From the NCBI GenBank assembly GCA_025403435.1, contig JAJQZP010000409.1, positions 62,001 through 126,000 of the forward strand: DNA of 64,000 bases, read 5' to 3'. Below the pieces are notes generated by a model, which was given only the letters and a program-made list of their open reading frames with translations, was not told the DNA's origin and did no database searches. This DNA is from Artocarpus heterophyllus (taxonomy: Eukaryota; Streptophyta; Magnoliopsida; Rosales; Moraceae). A program made the position numbers and the translations under genes. Positions 22,575-32,851 of the stretch are shown in pieces. The number at the start of each line of letters is the position of its first letter. Position 1 is the stretch's first letter.

Positions 22575-24548
22575 TCAAGTACCAAGTGGTTCTGCCTGCA
22601 ACCAATCTTGCGTGCAAATCAAAGCCTCTCGAGTATCCGGGCTCAATGAACTCCGAGATTGATCAAGCACTCTACCCCTTGTGCTGAATGCTAATTCTGG
22701 TGAAATTGTGGACATTGGAATCCCCAGAACATCTCGCGCCATCATAGACAATATAGGATATCTTGGCGTGTGGACCTTCCACCAGTTTAACACGTTGAAT
22801 TCGCAGTTACGAGGAAACATGGGTTCCTCTAAATATTTATCCAAGTCTGATACTAAACTTTGACTCTGAGAAGTTTCGTGCAGGTACTTGTCAAAGCCCT
22901 TTAATCTGTCCCTAGTCTCATTACAAATACTAGGTACGCTGTTATAGGGTGAAGCTGACCCTTCATCTACCATTGTTGAGTAGATAGAGTATGTGTTAAA
23001 AAGTTCCTTAATGCCGTCAGAAACTTCCTTGATTCGATCCAGAAAGGTACTCCCATAGATTTGAGAATAATAATACTCCACAAGCTTCATCTTAAACCGA
23101 GGATCCAAAATTGCTGCTATTGCCAATGTCAAACTGCATTTGCTCCAATATCTATCAAATTTGGCTTTCAATTTCAGTGCCATAGAACTAAGAAATTCAT
23201 CTGCGCTCTTGCACCACTCAATTAATTGGATATGAACATCGCAAATTTCAGGAAAAAACACGTTTGAGGTCAGACATTTATTTCCTGAAATGACATTAAT
23301 GATTTCAACAAAGAGTTTCAAGTAACCAGTGACGGAAGTAGCCCAGTCCCACTCCATGTTAGTTAAGGATGACGTATATGCAGGATCATGCTCTTGCAAG
23401 AGAGTAAATGCTGCCCTGTACTCTAAGGCTGTTTCAAGCATGAGGTACGTTGAGTTCCATCGAATCGGACAATCAAGAACTAATTTCTTCTGACTGTTGA
23501 TTCCAACTTCTTGAGCAATTTCATTGAACTTCTCTTGTGTTAGTTGTGAACTTTTTACGTGTATGAGACTTCCTCGAATCTTTTGAATCACCTCTTGTAA
23601 TGCTTCAATGGTGTCTTCCACAATTGAATTCAGAACATGTGCAGCAGAGCGCACGTCAAATAATTGACGACCCAAGAGAGGCCTGTTCTGAGAGATCCGA
23701 TCTTTAATCTTTACAACAATGTCATCATCGGTGGAACAGTCATCAAATGTCAAAGCAAACAGCTTACCATCAATATCCCAATCCATTAGACACTTAATAA
23801 TTACTTCCGAGAGCAAGTCTTCCGTATGAGAAGAATCAAGTGTAACAAAATTCACTATTTTCTTTTCTAGTCTCCACTCTTCGTCAATATAATGAGCAGT
23901 CAAACACAAATACTCGATATTTTTTTGGGAAGACCACATTTCGATAGAGAGATTAATTCTCCCATGGAATTTATTCATCATCTCTAACACCTTTTGTCTC
24001 TCTTTCCCATAAATTTCCAGACAGGAATACTGAACATCATTATTTAAGCCAACCTCAAACAGTGGCTGAAGATTCTTGAGAAAAACTTGGAATCCAACGT
24101 GATCAACCATGGCCAGTGGATAACCATGTAATATAATCATACGAGCAAGATCAGATCGACTTTGTTCCTGGTCAAACTTGCTGCTACCAAAGTTAATTAT
24201 TTTTTCTTCCTTTTGATCTTGCCCAAACTTTGTCATTGCAGGTTTAATATAGTCATTGTTTCGCTGCGCTTCATCATAACTTATATTCGTAAGGCTAATG
24301 GTGCTATCCTTTTTTCTCCTTTTTGCCGCAAGTAGTTGAGACACATCAAAGTTAGATCTTTTCAGGCACCGCATCAAGTGATTTCTCAGATGCGTCGTAC
24401 CGCTATTACTTGACCCGCTGAGCTTCTTGTTACAATGGACACAAACAGCAAAACAAGTGTCAGCCTTTCTCACCCTTTCAAAATGATTCCATACGACAGA
24501 TGTCAACCTCTTTGGTTTCTTAATAGCCGAATCATTTGATATGTCCAT
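22575..24548 (-). CDS. Transposase-derived hAT/BED zinc-finger protein (DAYSLEEPER/RICESLEEPER-like)
   Basis: A single uninterrupted coding exon of 657 codons. Domains in order: a BED zinc finger at about residues 17-61 (VVWNHF, CVHC, THLRNHLMRC); a basic AAKRRKK nuclear-signal-like stretch near 74-80; the hAT ribonuclease-H-like region with FALTFDDCSTDDD near 264-276 and RWNSTYLMLE near 362; and the hAT C-terminal dimerisation domain at about 583-653 (NVLNWWKVH, PMSTISPE, RSSLSPDT). Domain order and length fit the plant SLEEPER family (DAYSLEEPER is about 690 residues). Those proteins are domesticated hAT transposases that bind DNA and affect development. I start at ATG 24548; the codon before it is GTG. 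No terminal inverted repeats were seen around it, and it is intact while neighbouring transposons are broken. Domestication is likely, but not proven from one sequence. Confidence 0.85.
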   Translation of the reverse strand: MDISNDSAIKKPKRLTSVVWNHFERVRKADTCFAVCVHCNKKLSGSSNSGTTHLRNHLMRCLKRSNFDVSQLLAAKRRKKDSTISLTNISYDEAQRNNDYIKPAMTKFGQDQKEEKIINFGSSKFDQEQSRSDLARMIILHGYPLAMVDHVGFQVFLKNLQPLFEVGLNNDVQYSCLEIYGKERQKVLEMMNKFHGRINLSIEMWSSQKNIEYLCLTAHYIDEEWRLEKKIVNFVTLDSSHTEDLLSEVIIKCLMDWDIDGKLFALTFDDCSTDDDIVVKIKDRISQNRPLLGRQLFDVRSAAHVLNSIVEDTIEALQEVIQKIRGSLIHVKSSQLTQEKFNEIAQEVGINSQKKLVLDCPIRWNSTYLMLETALEYRAAFTLLQEHDPAYTSSLTNMEWDWATSVTGYLKLFVEIINVISGNKCLTSNVFFPEICDVHIQLIEWCKSADEFLSSMALKLKAKFDRYWSKCSLTLAIAAILDPRFKMKLVEYYYSQIYGSTFLDRIKEVSDGIKELFNTYSIYSTMVDEGSASPYNSVPSICNETRDRLKGFDKYLHETSQSQSLVSDLDKYLEEPMFPRNCEFNVLNWWKVHTPRYPILSMMARDVLGIPMSTISPELAFSTRGRVLDQSRSSLSPDTREALICTQDWLQAEPLGT

Positions 24549-24573
24549 CACATAGGCTTGAAATTAATCAATG

Positions 24574-26183
24574 CTGCACATTCATATGGAACCAAGTACG
24601 AAAATAAATGACCCACTAAGCCGCAAAACACAATTATAAAATAACATGACAGAATGAACACTCAAAAACTAGAAGGTCAATATCAGGAAAGAATATTCAG
24701 TCTTGGAACAACATAAACCACTCCAAAAAGAAAAGCACAACATGAAAATCAAGATTCTGTATCGCAATTGCAGACAATCACTGGAGCGGTTTCGCTTAAG
24801 CAACCATAATCACCAGATTAACAAAATCTTAAAAAGATGGTCTATAAACATGTAAACTTCGATGGAGGTAAATAACTCTAATCCCAAACATTCTTTTCTT
24901 TCAACCATTTCAAATACTTTTTTGTCATATTCATTTCAAGAATCAAAATAGGAAAGAAAATGAAGTCTCCTGCTAGCAAGAATAAATTTTCATTTCTTGA
25001 TAGTTGATATTGAAAGGCAATGAAACCAAACTTAACGTCCTTAACTTGATTATTCTCTTAAGGCAATTCAAATTGCTTACAAAAAAATTCTGCCTTATTA
25101 CCACTTTCAATTTCAGATTCTCTTACCTCTAATGGGTTCAAAGCATATGAAGATTTTAATGCATTGTTCTCTAGTAATCAATAATGTATGAAATTAGAAC
25201 TGCAAACCATACAAATTCAATGCAAAATGTGCATTAAGATCACAAAGAGACTTCATCATCACACTAAGGGCGCATTTAAGGTAAAGGAAAAGGAAGAGTC
25301 TTCCCTTTCTCACTTAATTATATGTTAGAAATGAAAGTTTCGTAGGTTCTACACAACATAGGAAATAAGAAAAAAGAAGGTCAATTCTAGCACCTCTTGG
25401 TATCCATTCCCAGTTAATGGGAATGAATGCCAAGTTTCCCTATATACCATCCACATTTTATAAGTTAATGGCTATTTCGCAATTCGTATTTACAAGTTCA
25501 AACAACAAAAATGAAATTACATTATTTCCCATTGTGCTTTCTAATAGATAAGTAAACACTGTAAAAAGAATCAACAATCATCATTCTTACTCTTTTTCTC
25601 CTTTTTTTTTTGAACCAGGTTGGAGGATTCTAATGCTACACCTCACTAATGTGTGTGTGTATATATATTCTTTATGTAGTGTGTGTGTGTGTGTTTGTGT
25701 GGGGATTTATTGTTAGACTATGTCTAAACAACCATTCTTGCTCCTTTTTCTTTCCTTTCAAAACGGTTATTTTTTTCTCTGTTGCATTCCATTATAGATT
25801 GGTAAACATGCCAAAAAGCTCAAAAAAATAAAAATGAACAACTGCAGACATTTAAGGCAACAATTGAGCTTGTATCACAAACAAGCCAAACCAACCGGTA
25901 ACCATAAATCATGAAGGAATATAAAGTGAACAATTTTCAATTTCTCCGAGTAAAATAAAACACCAACACACATCACAAAATTAACTAGTTCATTTTCAAT
26001 TTCTTCCCACAACCACATATTCAGCACATGCACCGTATTCCAGCACAAGGGTCACGCCAGAAAATTGATCAGAAATATCATAATTTACATTTAGAATTTT
26101 CAACAAACAATTGAAACCCAACAAAGGAAAAAAGGGTTTAAAAGTGCCGAATTGACGACAAAGAAACTAGAATTGGGTCTTAC
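24574..26183 (-). other. Predicted 5'UTR intron of the hAT-derived gene
   Basis: On the minus strand a donor CT|GTAAGACC lies at 26184/26183. An acceptor TGCAG lies at 24574, 25 bases upstream of the ATG. The interval is AT-rich with no long coding frame. 5'UTR introns are common in plant genes, but no transcript evidence is available here. It contains a (TG)n microsatellite. Confidence 0.45.
25651..25702. repeat. (TG)n microsatellite, interrupted
   Basis: TG repeats at about 25651-25660 and 25679-25694 are separated by a TA-rich piece. This is a simple-sequence repeat within the predicted intron. Confidence 0.8.
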
Positions 26184-26254
26184 AGAGATTGTTGCTTGCA
26201 AAACGTTCCTCTTTCTCGGACACTTGGGAAGAGCCCGATCGGATGGCCCGCTAG

Positions 26255-26264
26255 GTTTAGGGTT
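26255..26264 (-). promoter_or_regulatory. Telo-box in the leader/promoter of the hAT-derived gene
   Basis: Minus strand reads AACCCTAAAC, matching the plant telo-box AAACCCTAA in rotated form. Such boxes sit near transcription starts of many housekeeping plant genes. It lies about 70 bases upstream of the predicted first splice donor. This supports a transcription start near 26270-26340. Confidence 0.45.
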
Positions 26265-26330
26265 GGATTTTGGAGAACCGAGTGTTTGAAGTGAGAGACT
26301 CAAACCCGATGTGGTTATGAGAAACATTTG

Positions 26331-26640
26331 GGTTAGGTCCGAAAAATCCTCTACCCATTACCAAATATTAATTGATCACGCGCTTGCATTTGGGTGGCTC
26401 AACCGTCCATGAATTTTGAGCATTGCTTCTTTATCATATGTTTTTTCATTTTAGTTTTAGTAAATTACTATTTGAATTTTTTTAAGATAACTTTTTTTTT
26501 TAATTTTTAATCGTTATGATTTTTCTATTATTATTTACAAAAATGTATCTGTTATTAAGGAAAAAAATGTCGTTTAGCACATCACAGACAATAAGTGATG
26601 AAATCTTTTCCAACCACAGCATATCTCTTTCTAGCCTAAT
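26331..26640 (-). promoter_or_regulatory. Probable promoter region of the hAT-derived gene
   Basis: About 300 bp upstream of the predicted first exon, without coding content. The minus strand has an AATTAATATTTGG stretch near 26365 that could act as a weak TATA element. The limits are inferred from the telo-box and splice donor. Confidence 0.3.
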
Positions 26641-26767
26641 AGACCATTTGAAAGAGCGGTTGAAACTAACGATTTTGATTTAAAAATTGTAACATATAAG
26701 AGCTTACATTACAATTTTTTAATGTAGCAAACATAAACTTTACACTATTAACAGTTCAAACAGCCCA
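26641..26767. repeat. MITE-like repeat, family M1 copy 4
   Basis: Ends CCATTTGAAAGAGCGG and ACAGTTCAAACAGCCC are imperfect inverted repeats. The interior has TGTAACATATAAGAGCTTACA and AACTTTACACTATT, the reverse-oriented M1 words. It lies upstream of the hAT-derived gene. Confidence 0.45.
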
Positions 26768-27115
26768 TATGACCATGCTTAGCTAAACCATGGGCTGCAC
26801 AATTTGCAGTTCTTGGAACATGGTTAACTAAATAGCTAGGGAATAACCCTTAAAGAAAAAAACAAAAAATAGGAGATATTTAATGTCATATACAAGATTC
26901 TTAAACTAAAAATATAGGAAGAATTGGAATGACGAGCATGTATAATATCTAAGATATCAAAATCTCAATTGAAATAAGTGGGCAAGGCGATATCTGTAGC
27001 CCAAATGGAACTATGACTTAGAGAAGGAGCCCAAACAACCATTATGGTTCTTGGCACAAAAAATTGACGAAAATCTTATAAAATTTCACCCAAAAAAATC
27101 ATGTCGTAGTCTTCT
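26768..27115. other. Intergenic, nothing recognised
   Basis: AT-rich DNA between a MITE and a SINE. No coding or RNA signal seen. Confidence 0.5.
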
Positions 27116-27264
27116 AATAAAAGAGATTTTTTTTTTTTGATTCAATGGAAGGGGAATGCCACCATTTTTAAGTAAGACTCTATTGCTCAAACTCTCAACC
27201 TATGGTTAAGGTGGAGGGACTAACAACCAATTAGGCTGCCCCATTCCTCAATAAAAGAGATTTT
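27116..27264 (-). mobile_element. tRNA-derived SINE, copy 1
   Basis: A body of about 120 bp sits between perfect 15-bp direct repeats AATAAAAGAGATTTT (27116-27130 and 27250-27264). Read on the minus strand it starts GGGGCAGCCTAATTGG, resembling an A box. A degenerate B box (GTTTGAGCA) follows about 50 bases on, and it ends in poly-A (poly-T on the plus strand at 27127-27138). The split copy at 31104-38005 keeps a proper B box (GGTTCGAGTC). Box spacing, tail and long variable duplications identify a tRNA-derived SINE moved by LINE machinery. Confidence 0.8.
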
Positions 27265-27789
27265 GCTCTACAGAGATGTTTACATTAATATACATGCTAC
27301 CCTTTAAAATTAGAACTTTTTTACATTTAATGTGATTGTTTCTGTGAAAATTTTAGCGAACATGCGATTGTGCGTGATTTCTCTAAGGAAACTCATGAAT
27401 TATAAGTCAATTTTAGTGTCATGGATTAAATTAAAAGTTGAAACATTAAAGTGAACGATGCTATAATATAAGAACTAATAGTAAAAATGACCCTTTATTT
27501 TAAGAAAAAAGATAGGTTGTTTGGGAAATGGCCTTAAACAAAAAAAAAAAGTTAAAGAGTTTTTATTGCGGTAATATGAATTTCATGAGAAAAAAATACT
27601 GTAATGAAATGAGCTTGAATCAAGTTTTTTTTTTTTTTTTTTTTTTTTTAACTCTCATCCCAAACGTTCTTTAGTTTCAAGAACTATCCTCGCAGCCTCC
27701 ACATTCGTTCTTTTGATTCATATTAACTTTTTTGCAAATTTGGGCTGAAATTAGGTTAGGAGAACGAGGGAAATAGCAGTTTGGGGAAA
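27265..27789. other. Intergenic, nothing recognised
   Basis: AT-rich, with a pure T run of about 24 bases at 27626-27649. No gene or element end is clear. Confidence 0.5.
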
Positions 27790-28500
27790 GGTAGTTAAAA
27801 TTAATGTCAGATATTTGAAGCAAATTTAGTGAATAGTATATTAAAATAAATATGTCGTTTTCTTACGATTAAAATGTCAAAAAGACTCTTTATATATTTT
27901 TTTTCTCCCCTCTTTTTTACTCCTCGCCTCTCTCTCTACGCTCTCTGATCCCCTCGGGCGTTTCTCTTATACAACATATGCAATTCCATCGACAGACTGC
28001 CGTTGAGCCAAAGTTTATCTTCGTTGTTGCCGATGCCACCGAATTGAGAGATTAGATGAAGAGTCAATGTAGCCTCGCGGCATTTTTTATCTCTGCTGAT
28101 TCCGTCCAACTTTTCAACGAAGTCGTGATCCGAGAGGCGGATGACAGTTGCGACGTCGGTGTCTCGTTTGCAATGGATCTTCGTCGGCGGGAACGCGAAG
28201 CTTGCGTCGATGTCTGCACGTGAAGTTCGATTTGTATGCCGAAGAAGATGACTCTCGAGCCAAAGAATGATCACATCGGAGAGGAGATATCTCGCCGGAG
28301 AAGCTATGGTGTCGGAGGAGGAAGAATTGCCGAGAGAAGAGGAGAGAGGAAGGAAAAAAATGAAAAATAGAAAGAAAATCAGTATAAATCGGGGTGAACT
28401 GAACGAAAAACACTTAATTTTCAAAGATATAAGATATTTCCCAAAATCGTTAAATATAACTCATATTTGCTACCAATAGTTTTATGAAGTCCAACATTTC
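27790..28500. mobile_element. Probable MULE-like element with a GC-rich insert
   Basis: The edges are AT-rich and share imperfect inverted words. The left has GTCAGATATTTGAAGCAAAT then AGTATATTAAAA. The right, read inward on the other strand, has ATTGGTAGCAAATATGAG then TTATATTTAACG. A CT-rich stretch and a GC-rich block (27930-28370) fill the middle, as in the element at 11263. The AGCAAA word near the edge is shared with that element. No transposase. The ends are approximate, so this is a candidate only. Confidence 0.35.
27936..28424 (-). CDS. Hypothetical 162-residue protein, possibly a captured gene fragment
   Basis: The longest frame in a GC-rich island between AT-rich edges. The N-terminus has a few charged residues, then a hydrophobic run (FILIFFLFFIFFLPL) and a Ser-rich stretch, which could be a signal peptide or anchor. 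The rest is mixed and has no motif I recognise. It lies inside a probable MULE-like element, so it may be a piece of host gene carried by the element or simply chance. The opposite strand also has an open frame, and that weakens the coding case. Confidence 0.25.
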   Translation of the reverse strand: MKIKCFSFSSPRFILIFFLFFIFFLPLSSSLGNSSSSDTIASPARYLLSDVIILWLESHLLRHTNRTSRADIDASFAFPPTKIHCKRDTDVATVIRLSDHDFVEKLDGISRDKKCREATLTLHLISQFGGIGNNEDKLWLNGSLSMELHMLYKRNARGDQRA

Positions 28501-28540
28501 CTACAATTTTTATTAGAAGGCTTCTACTTTTAGGAATTGA

Positions 28541-29040
28541 TGCAATGCGTCAGTGACAACCAGTCGACCGGTGGTCACCATCCCGCTAATCTATAGTCAT
28601 TGTCTAGTCGATCAGACGAGATCAACGTCCTAGAAAACAATCTACCTTTTACCGGTTGACTGGTGGTAGCCTACCGATCTAGCGGACAGACAAGATCCAC
28701 ACTCCACATAGTCTTCCAAGGTTTTTTTTTTTTTTTGGGTCGGTCATTTAAGTTCTATATTTGAGTTCCAATTTGCAAGTTATTCTATCTGTTTTCCATT
28801 TTAGATAAGAACAATTTTGAATTGTAAATAGGTTATTTGAATTCCCGATTCTAGATAAGTTTTACTTCCTTTATTCTGTTTTTCAATTCTCTATTTAAAA
28901 AGGTTGCTAGGATTGTATTTTGGAAGCACAAAAACAGTTGAAAAAAGACACAGACAATGAAAACTACTCAAAGCCGTCCAGAAAAGCTACGCAAACAATA
29001 AAGGCCCGTAGAATTTTAGAAGGGAGGTTTGATTTTTCTA
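28541..29040 (+). repeat. Possible remnant of an LTR
   Basis: Has the general look of an LTR in plus orientation. Two loosely repeated GTCGACCGGTGG/GTTGACTGGTGG words are followed by a T-run. Then come an AT-rich part with TATTTAAAAAGG (TATA-like, near 28893) and sequence resembling R/U5. No partner LTR, primer site or coding was found. Low-confidence call based on composition and layout. Confidence 0.25.
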
Positions 29041-31103
29041 AAGAATAAAAAAAAAAAATTTAAGGAAGGAAGATTGTCATGTTCGAGAAAATTCCCTACT
29101 ATAAATTTTGAATTTAAATCATGATTTAGACAATAAATTTCCTTAGAAAATTATATATTTTGTGATTGCAATATTTTCTAATGTAAATGAAGTTAAATGA
29201 TTAAGAGAAAATTTGTGCAAATTGTATGAACAAAGCTTGTGAATTAAACGTTCACAAAATTGTGAAATGCCTTAAGGGCAATTGTAGTACCATGTGGATT
29301 GATTAAAAATTCAATTTTTTTTGACAACTGCCCATGGAGTAAAAATGGCATTAGTAAACTAAACTGTCGATATGCCATACCGTTTAACTGCACATATATA
29401 AATATCTTAAATCCACAAAAGAGTGTTGGGATTATGGATGACAAGACATTCAGAAAGTAAAGTAAGCCACTATAATTAAACAAAGAGTGCACAAAAATAA
29501 ACCTACACCGTAAAGCAAATAACTGTCAACAACAAAGTCACTTAATATAGTTATATAGTGTATCAGAATTCCTTAGATTGACCAGGAGAGAAATATCTTC
29601 ACTATAACCATTGACAGACCATGGAAAATCCAGTTTGGAGTAGAATTGCACTGATAAAGTAAAACTTACCCTCACTAGGTACACAAAGGTCGATGCAAAC
29701 CATACCTTGTGATGTCTTAAAATTGAAAAAAGCAAAAAGGTGTCCCCTAATCTAAGGAAGAGAAACTGATGGTGAAGGGAGGCGAAAATTTTCTCATAAT
29801 TTAGTCCCCAGGATCATATTTATAAATGCCCGCGGACTTGGTACAAATTCATATACTTTACTCCATCAAATTTGCCCAAGGACAAATCTTTAAATTTTCT
29901 CTGCATTTCCTCTCAAAAAGGGACCATTCTAGCCCCATTCTTCTCAAGATTTTGTTCAATCAAGCCATTAAAATCACTCGTAGAAGCAAGAATCAAAAGA
30001 GATCAAGGAAGTTTAAGGTAAACAGTCTAAACTTTGTTAGTGGATTTTTTCGGTAAAGCTTAAAAATTTTTTAGACAATGACTTTTATTGTTTTAATTTA
30101 GTCATCAAGCATTGTTAAAGATCCTTCAACATTAAAGAGAGGAGATCCACAACTTTGAATCCTAAAGTAAAAAGTCTAGCATTTAAAAGTGATATAAAGT
30201 TTGTGTCAAAGTTGTTATTTTGATCATGCACTAAATAAAGTATTTGAGCAAGTTTTGCGCATTAATATGTAAAAATAGGCCTTGTGCATAAATTTGAGTA
30301 AAGACACCCCCTTAAGGTCCGAATTAGTTTCCAAGCAAAACACTAGAATTGTAGATCGTGTTAAAATGATGACTCTCGTGAAGAAATTTTTCAAAAATTC
30401 TAACCAGATCAAGTAAAAAAAAAACTTGTTTTAGTCTTTGGCCATGTAGAAAAAAGACTAAAAGACATTGAATTTTGAGCAAAGTTAAAACACGAAAATT
30501 ATAGATCTCGTCAAACTGTTAACTTTCATGAAGCAAGAATTTTGTAACTCCGAGCAGATTTCGAGTTATAATTTTACAAGATTTTGTTAAAAACTAAAAA
30601 AAAAAACATGAAAATGAAGAACACATTTTTATAAGGTATGAATTTGACTTTGGTCCTTTATAAGGTTTTGATCCTTGTTAAAAACTGGATTTAACAATAT
30701 AAAATAATTATTTTTTATTTCAGGGCATAAATATCGAGAATTTTAAATTTCTAATCAAAATCATAAAACTGGTGTTAAAGCAGAATTTTCATAGATTGCA
30801 CCAGTTTTCTATACTCTTGTGAGCAGTAAATAATTGTAACATTAAACCAAAATAGATATAAGATTTTCTGAAAACCTATTAAGGATTAAATATTATTTTA
30901 ACGAAAAATGATAAAAAAAATTAAAGCGGACACCAAACTTACCGTTTTAACTCAAAGTCCTAGAGCAAAAGATGATCTACGTAACGCAAATTATATAAGC
31001 CATTGATTAGATATGCCAAGACCCATTAAGGGCAAAGTTTGCCATTTTATTCTCGAGAGTGAAGTGTTGAGAATGAAACGAGGCCTTAGGCTTTGGTCAC
31101 ACA
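29041..31103. other. Intergenic DNA, no gene recognised
   Basis: AT-rich with many stop codons in all frames. It includes the diverged repeat pair at 30328-30572. Short frames at 29244-29735 have no recognisable domain. Confidence 0.5.
30328..30572. repeat. Diverged direct repeat pair of about 85 bp
   Basis: Unit 1 (30328-30413) and unit 2 (30487-30572) share the order AAAACAC, GAATTGTAGATC or AAATTATAGATC, GTGTTAAAATG or CGTCAAACTG, CT(C/T)TCGTGAAG-like, and a CAGAT(C/T) ending. This pattern of a repeated hydroxyl-free AT-rich sentence is often seen in LTRs of large plant Gypsy elements. It may be a piece of such an LTR. Confidence 0.4.
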
Positions 31104-31137
31104 AAAACTTTAGTTTTTTTTTTTTTTTTATGCAAGG

Positions 31138-31892
31138 TGATACGAACCCCACCAAGAACTGACGCGACCCTAACCAAAATTGGTCTCCAAGATCACTTTT
31201 CCTAATCGGTTTTGAATGGAACCGCGACCCGATGCCTAACAAGAAGCACAAACCTTGGTATGTGAGGACGCCACAATCAGCTATGGACGGACTGATTGAT
31301 AAGTTTATGAACGCCACGGAATTTTCCGATAAGTTTGAATAGTTTGTTTAAGAACCGAAGAGAATTAAACCTCAAATTGTGTGTTAAAACTTATTCCCCA
31401 TTGAATGAAATTCGTTACAATATATAAGGGTTCCCCTATGCGAATTTTCAGCTCCTAATTGCCCATGGAATTTCGGGCAAATCAATTACCAAACCATCTA
31501 ATCTAAAGCAAATAAGGAAAGTTCCCTTAATAGCTTAAAAGCCTTACAATAATAGAAATAAAACAAATGCAAAAAGAAAACTAGACATTAAAAGGTAAAT
31601 AGCTGATTCTTCTCGCCACTTGTCGCCTCAAAACGAAAAAGTAACTGAAATGAAAATTACTCGGTCCCTTCTAGAACTTGAATCATGCATTTGTTGGTCT
31701 AGATGTCACATGCAATTCCCTCAATGGGCCTCCATGCAATAGCTTGAGCCCAAGTTGCTTGAATCGGCCCAATATAGTGTTTCTTTGAACTTCTTCACAC
31801 GAGCTCTCGTAACCGGACCAATGGTAACTTGAATTGGATCTAAATATGTCTCATCCCACGTGCTCTTGCTTGTGCTAACGATGTCCTCATCA
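31138..31892 (-). repeat. Gypsy 3' LTR
   Basis: 755 bp matching 37110-37878, next to the PPT, so it is the 3' LTR. It also encodes the last part of pol on the minus strand down to 31721. Confidence 0.93.
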
Positions 31893-32218
31893 TTCCCCTC
31901 CTCTTGAGAGGGATTTGTCCTCAAATTGTCGCCTGCATGAAAAGGACTTAGGTCAGAAACATTAAAGGAGACACTTACACCATACTCACCTGGCAAGTCT
32001 AGCTTGTATGCATTATCATTGATCCTTTCAAGAATTTGAAAAGGACCGTCCCCTCTAGGCAACAGCTTGGATTTCCTTTGTTTCGGAAACCGTTCCTTGC
32101 GTAAGTGCAACCACACCCAATCGCCGGGCTCAAAGACGAGCTTGTGACGCCCTTTGTTGGCTTGTTCAGCATATTGTTTAGTCCTTCGCTCGATGTTGAG
32201 TCTTGCCTTCTCGTGTAT
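31721..32218 (-). CDS. Gypsy integrase C-terminal part, running into the 3' LTR
   Basis: The frame is open on the minus strand from 32218, just after a TAG, to 31721. It encodes the GPY/F-type integrase tail (WLHLRKERFP, LPRGDGPFQILERIND, NAYKLDLP, SFNVSDLSPF). An acidic linker EEGNDEDIV spans the PPT/LTR border. Last comes GPVTRARVKKFKE, a motif common at the end of CRM/chromovirus integrases. The last 57 or so codons lie inside the LTR. In CRM elements this region is thought to guide insertion to centromeric chromatin. The neighbouring integrase core is in the same frame, separated by one stop. Confidence 0.85.
   Translation of the reverse strand: MHEKARLNIERRTKQYAEQANKGRHKLVFEPGDWVWLHLRKERFPKQRKSKLLPRGDGPFQILERINDNAYKLDLPGEYGVSVSFNVSDLSPFHAGDNLRTNPSQEEGNDEDIVSTSKSTWDETYLDPIQVTIGPVTRARVKKFKETLYWADSSNLGSSYCMEAH
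31893..31905 (-). other. Gypsy polypurine tract
   Basis: Minus strand reads AAGAGGAGGGGAA directly before the 3' LTR start TGATGAGG. Confidence 0.85.
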
Positions 32219-32851
32219 CTACTTAACAAGGTTAGCTTTTCTTTTTCCATCTAAATTCACATGCTCAGACAAAGGTAATGGCATTAAATCCAAAGGAGTT
32301 AAAGGATTAAAACCATAAACAATTTCAAACGGTGAAAATTGTGTAGCAGAATGAACAGATCGATTATAAGCAAACTCAATATGTGCTAAACACTCCTCCC
32401 ATGTTTTGATGTTCTTTTTAATGAAAGCCCGCAACAAGGTAGACAAGGTTCTATTCACAACTTCTGTTTGACCATCGGTTTGTGGGTGACAAGTAGTCGA
32501 AAACAATAGCTTAGTCCCTAACTTAGCCCACAAAGTCTTCCAAAAGTAGCTTAAGAACTTGGTGTCCCTATCAGAAACAATTGTCCTATTCATACCATGA
32601 AGTCTCACAATTTCCCTAAAGAACAAATAAACAACATTGGAAGCATCATCTGTCTTGTGGCATGGAATAAAATGGGCCATCTTGGAAAACCTATCCACGA
32701 CTACAAATATCGAGTCTCTTCCCCTTTTAGACCTAGGCAATCCTAACACAAAATTCATCGAAATATCAGTCCAGGGTTCACTAGGTATTGGTAAAGGAGT
32801 GTACAAACCGTAGGGCTGCACTCTTGATTTAGCCTGCCTACAAGTACACAT
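32219..32851 (-). CDS. Gypsy integrase catalytic core
   Basis: 210 codons with the DD35E core: [11 protein letters not shown] (first Asp), VSDRDTKF (second Asp), then [12 protein letters not shown] (Glu). Next come [15 protein letters not shown] and SPFEIVYG, all typical of Gypsy integrases. The catalytic triad looks intact. The frame ends in TAG and the C-terminal part continues in the same frame below it. The upstream zinc-binding part of integrase is in another frame (32755-33954), so a frameshift lies near 32830-32850. Confidence 0.92.
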   Translation of the reverse strand: MCTCRQAKSRVQPYGLYTPLPIPSEPWTDISMNFVLGLPRSKRGRDSIFVVVDRFSKMAHFIPCHKTDDASNVVYLFFREIVRLHGMNRTIVSDRDTKFLSYFWKTLWAKLGTKLLFSTTCHPQTDGQTEVVNRTLSTLLRAFIKKNIKTWEECLAHIEFAYNRSVHSATQFSPFEIVYGFNPLTPLDLMPLPLSEHVNLDGKRKANLVK

